Positions 62,073 through 64,000 of a DNA stretch of 64,000 nt are shown piece after piece. Both the position numbers and the translations under genes were made by a program. Origin of the DNA: Curtobacterium sp. HSID17257 (lineage in GTDB: Bacteria; Actinomycetota; Actinomycetes; Actinomycetales; Microbacteriaceae); assembly GCF_003989515.1 (NCBI RefSeq), contig NZ_RBLU01000003.1:1-64000 (forward strand). Direction: 5' to 3'. How positions within the stretch are numbered: the stretch's first letter is position 1; each line of letters starts with the position of its first letter. Under the pieces are notes generated by a model that saw only the letters and a list, made by a program, of their open reading frames with translations, was not told the DNA's origin and did no database searches.

Positions 62073-62948
62073 TCACCCCCGGCGCTGCAGGTGCGCCCGG
62101 GTCAGCTCGGCCATCTCCTCGTCGGACAGGGCGTCGACCGAGCGGGCCTCGCGGCGGTCCGTCCGTTGCCACCGCACGAACAGCATCACGAGGACCGGGA
62201 CGTCGGCGACCTCGGCGATGAACCACAGCAGGTCGCCCGCCAGGTGCTGGTCGCGCAGGGGCGACGGGAACCACGACTGCCCGACGGCGTGCACGAGCGA
62301 CCCGTCGAGCACGTGGTTCGACACCCGGAGCACGATGCCGGGAACCGCGTCGAGCAGCAGCTCCACGAAGGCGAGCAGGAACTCGACCGTCACGAAGGTC
62401 GAACTCCGCAGGACCCCCGGCTCGGACAGCGGCCCGAGCACCGTGAACCCGAGCGCCGGCACGAGCACGGTGATGAGCGCTGCCCAGACCCCCGACTCGC
62501 GGACGACCGCCGACAGTGGGGTGAGCAGCACCGCGAACAGCACGAGGCCGACCACGGGGGCGACGATCGCGTTGCCGAGCACCCGGACCGGCCGCGAGTG
62601 CATGGCCCGGTCAGCGGCGGCGGACCACCGTGCCGGGCCGCCGAGCCGCAGCAGCGACACCGGGGCGGCCAGCGCGGCGAAGGTCGGCACCGCGAAGAAC
62701 AGCAGCGCGAGCCGGAGCGTGAAGGCCCACCGGAGCTCCTGGTCGTACCGGCCGACGACGCCGAACTGGAGCACGGCGAAGAGCAGCAGTGCGACCAGGA
62801 ACGACAGGGACCGCCAGGTGGACCACCGGGCCCCGCGGCGTCGAGCCCCGACGAGCCACCAGCCGTAGGTCACCGCGGCGATCGCCAGCAGCACCGCGGC
62901 CAGGGGATCGACCTGCCAGGTGCTCCAGAACTCGGCGGGTTCGGGCGT
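62073..62948 (-). CDS. CtaG-like cytochrome c oxidase assembly membrane protein, possible ACG start
   Basis: A polytopic protein of the Caa3_CtaG family, which helps assemble cytochrome c oxidase copper sites. About seven helices are visible; VTYGWWLVGARRRGARWSTWR, then LRSSTFVTVEFLLAFVEL and the C-terminal WFIAEVADVPVLVMLFVRWQR match the family pattern. The first ATG/GTG/TTG in frame is GTG 62894, but family sequence begins before it: codons 62946-62895 read TPEPAEFWSTWQVDPLAA, with the conserved WxxDP. An AGGAGG ribosome site (62955-62960) is exactly six bases from an ACG codon at 62948. I extend to that codon with reservation; the product would have 291 residues. Confidence 0.6.
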   Translation of the reverse strand, partial: TPEPAEFWSTWQVDPLAAVLLAIAAVTYGWWLVGARRRGARWSTWRSLSFLVALLLFAVLQFGVVGRYDQELRWAFTLRLALLFFAVPTFAALAAPVSLLRLGGPARWSAAADRAMHSRPVRVLGNAIVAPVVGLVLFAVLLTPLSAVVRESGVWAALITVLVPALGFTVLGPLSEPGVLRSSTFVTVEFLLAFVELLLDAVPGIVLRVSNHVLDGSLVHAVGQSWFPSPLRDQHLAGDLLWFIAEVADVPVLVMLFVRWQRTDRREARSVDALSDEEMAELTRAHLQRRG

Positions 62949-62968
62949 GGGGTGCCTCCTGGTCGCGA

Positions 62969-63090
62969 GCGGGACGGGCCGGACGCGCGAGACGGGCCGG
63001 CCAGGCCGGACGCGCAGAGCGGGCCGGACGGGCCGGACGCGCAGGGCGAGCCGGACGGGCCGGGAACGCGAGACGGGCCGGCACCGTCAT
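62969..63090. repeat. GGCCGGACGCGCAGAGC-type minisatellite
   Basis: Four to five imperfect copies of a 20-30-nt GACGGGCCGGACGCGC unit occupy the region between the CtaG-like and the acyltransferase-like genes. On the minus strand one frame spells repeated Pro-Ala-Arg; I treat that as a by-product. Confidence 0.7.
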
Positions 63091-63149
63091 CCTCCGCCCC
63101 TCGACCCCCGCGACGACCGCGCTGACGGGCGGCAGCGGTGAGGATCGAC

Positions 63150-64000
63150 TCAGCTGTGGGTGGTCCGCCCGGCTGCCGGAGCGACCCCGGCGGGCCTGGT
63201 CCGTCCGAGCAGCCACACGCCGATCGGCACGGCGACCGCACCGAGGACCGCGACGCCGAACGACAGGTGCCACTGCATCACGACGAACGCCGGGCCGATC
63301 GTGCAGACGGCAGCAGCGGCCACGACGGGCCACCCCGGCCGGTCGGTCCCGTCCGACAACCGGGGGAGCGGACGGTCCCACCGGCGCAGTGCCCTGGCCA
63401 CACCGATCGCCGCGGCCAGCACGACGACGAGCGCGATCGGCCGCGTCGCCCACCAGGACACCGAACCGGGCTCGGGGAACGGCACCGCGAGCACCAGCGC
63501 GACCCCGTTCAGCGCGATGTAGAGCGGCAGGTGCCAGAGGTAGACCGCCATGCCGTCCCGGCCGAGCACGAACACCGCCGCCTGCGTCGGTCGGGTCTGC
63601 ATCAGCCGGGTAAGGGGTCGGTGCACGAGCTGCACGAGGCAGACCTGCGAGACCGCGAGCAGCGCCAACGGGAGCATCGGCGGGTTGAGGTCCTGCAGCA
63701 TGTCCGGCGCCCAGAGCCCGACCGACGTCAGGGGGACGAGGAGGGCGTAGCCGGCGAGGGCGACCACCGCGAGCAGCACCTTCGAGCGACGGGCGAACCA
63801 GCCGTCGGCCCAGAGGAACCCCAGCTGCTGCGCGAACAGCCACACCGGACCGAGGTTGAGGAGCCCGACCTCGGCGGTCCCCGTCGCGAACCGGAGCGCA
63901 TCGACTGCCGCTGCGAGGAGCAGCAGGACGCCGAGCGTGCGGAACGGTGCCCGTTCGTGCAGGCGTGCCATCACGGGCACGCAGCACTGCGTGATGCCGT
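63150..64000 (-). CDS. Acyltransferase-3-like membrane protein, 5' end cut by window edge
   Basis: The C-terminal part of a polytopic membrane protein, about 283 residues in the window, with eight or nine helices. QQLGFLWADGWFARRS, VLGRDGMAVYLWHLPLYI and the position of short basic loops resemble the OafA/YrhL (acyltransferase 3) family, which O-acylates surface glycans. The N-terminal catalytic His motif of that family would lie outside the window, so it cannot be checked. The frame is open to base 64000; the GTG at 63980 is probably internal. Confidence 0.6.
   Translation of the reverse strand, partial: GITQCCVPVMARLHERAPFRTLGVLLLLAAAVDALRFATGTAEVGLLNLGPVWLFAQQLGFLWADGWFARRSKVLLAVVALAGYALLVPLTSVGLWAPDMLQDLNPPMLPLALLAVSQVCLVQLVHRPLTRLMQTRPTQAAVFVLGRDGMAVYLWHLPLYIALNGVALVLAVPFPEPGSVSWWATRPIALVVVLAAAIGVARALRRWDRPLPRLSDGTDRPGWPVVAAAAVCTIGPAFVVMQWHLSFGVAVLGAVAVPIGVWLLGRTRPAGVAPAAGRTTHS

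Noticed and set aside
62611-63987. Long minus-strand ORF rich in Pro-Ala-Arg repeats
   Set aside because: It overlaps two better-supported genes in other frames and its repeats come from a GC-only minisatellite.

Overview
The window is GC-rich throughout (hand counts near 68-70% in most stretches), uses GTG and TTG starts often, and packs genes in 1-4 nt overlaps. It carries a carotenoid prenyltransferase, purSQL, purA, DtxR-type iron control and LAFTG-type cell-wall anchors. Together these point to an actinobacterium of the family Microbacteriaceae; Curtobacterium or a close relative is my best guess, by inference only. I saw no rRNA, tRNA, CRISPR array, transposase, integrase or phage gene. 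Both window edges cut genes: an L,D-transpeptidase on the left and an acyltransferase-like membrane protein on the right.

Layout. 1-9300: L,D-transpeptidase end, a C50-carotenoid-type prenyltransferase with a CrtI-like oxidoreductase, HAD phosphatase, TetR/DUF3592 pair, a SPOUT RNA methyltransferase, a LacI regulator, and a Vsr-fold (DUF559) nuclease-like gene bracketed by two related long inverted repeats. 9300-16650: an autoregulated operon of TetR, an ABC-ATPase-like protein without Walker A, and a YhgE/Pip exporter, divergent from a 1,219-residue secreted subtilase. 16935-21396: a four-gene cell-surface glycan cassette (two GT4, polysaccharide pyruvyl transferase, flippase-like protein) bracketed by two identical perfect palindromes. 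21400-25510: antitoxin-like orphan, purA, LMW tyrosine phosphatase, membrane-anchored NERD protein, CPBP protease.

25663-40657 is an exopolysaccharide locus: BY-kinase/Wzz, Asp-box surface protein, initiating sugar transferase, then a lower-GC block (29554-38765) with glycosyltransferases, Wzy-like polymerase, Wzx-like flippase and two O-acetyltransferases, closed by a DUF4012 protein. The ends are core-like and the middle looks exchangeable. The LMW phosphatase upstream is a plausible partner of the BY-kinase.

41090-49832 holds surface functions: a small LAFTG-anchored protein, a VanZ-like protein, a tandem pair of unknown NYGGY proteins, and a 1,674-residue CshA-type fibril protein with the same LAFTG anchor. 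49832-64000 returns to housekeeping: SRAP, YchJ, AroE, an iron-siderophore lipoprotein under a DtxR box, chorismate mutase, lactonase, GNAT, D-2-hydroxyacid dehydrogenase, purL-purQ-purS, PadR plus MFS exporter, and a CtaG-like protein whose best start codon is ACG.

A theme across the window is leaderless transcription: at least thirteen genes have a TANNNT -10 box ending 6-8 nt before the start codon. A second theme is palindromic or tandem intergenic repeats placed next to accessory genes.
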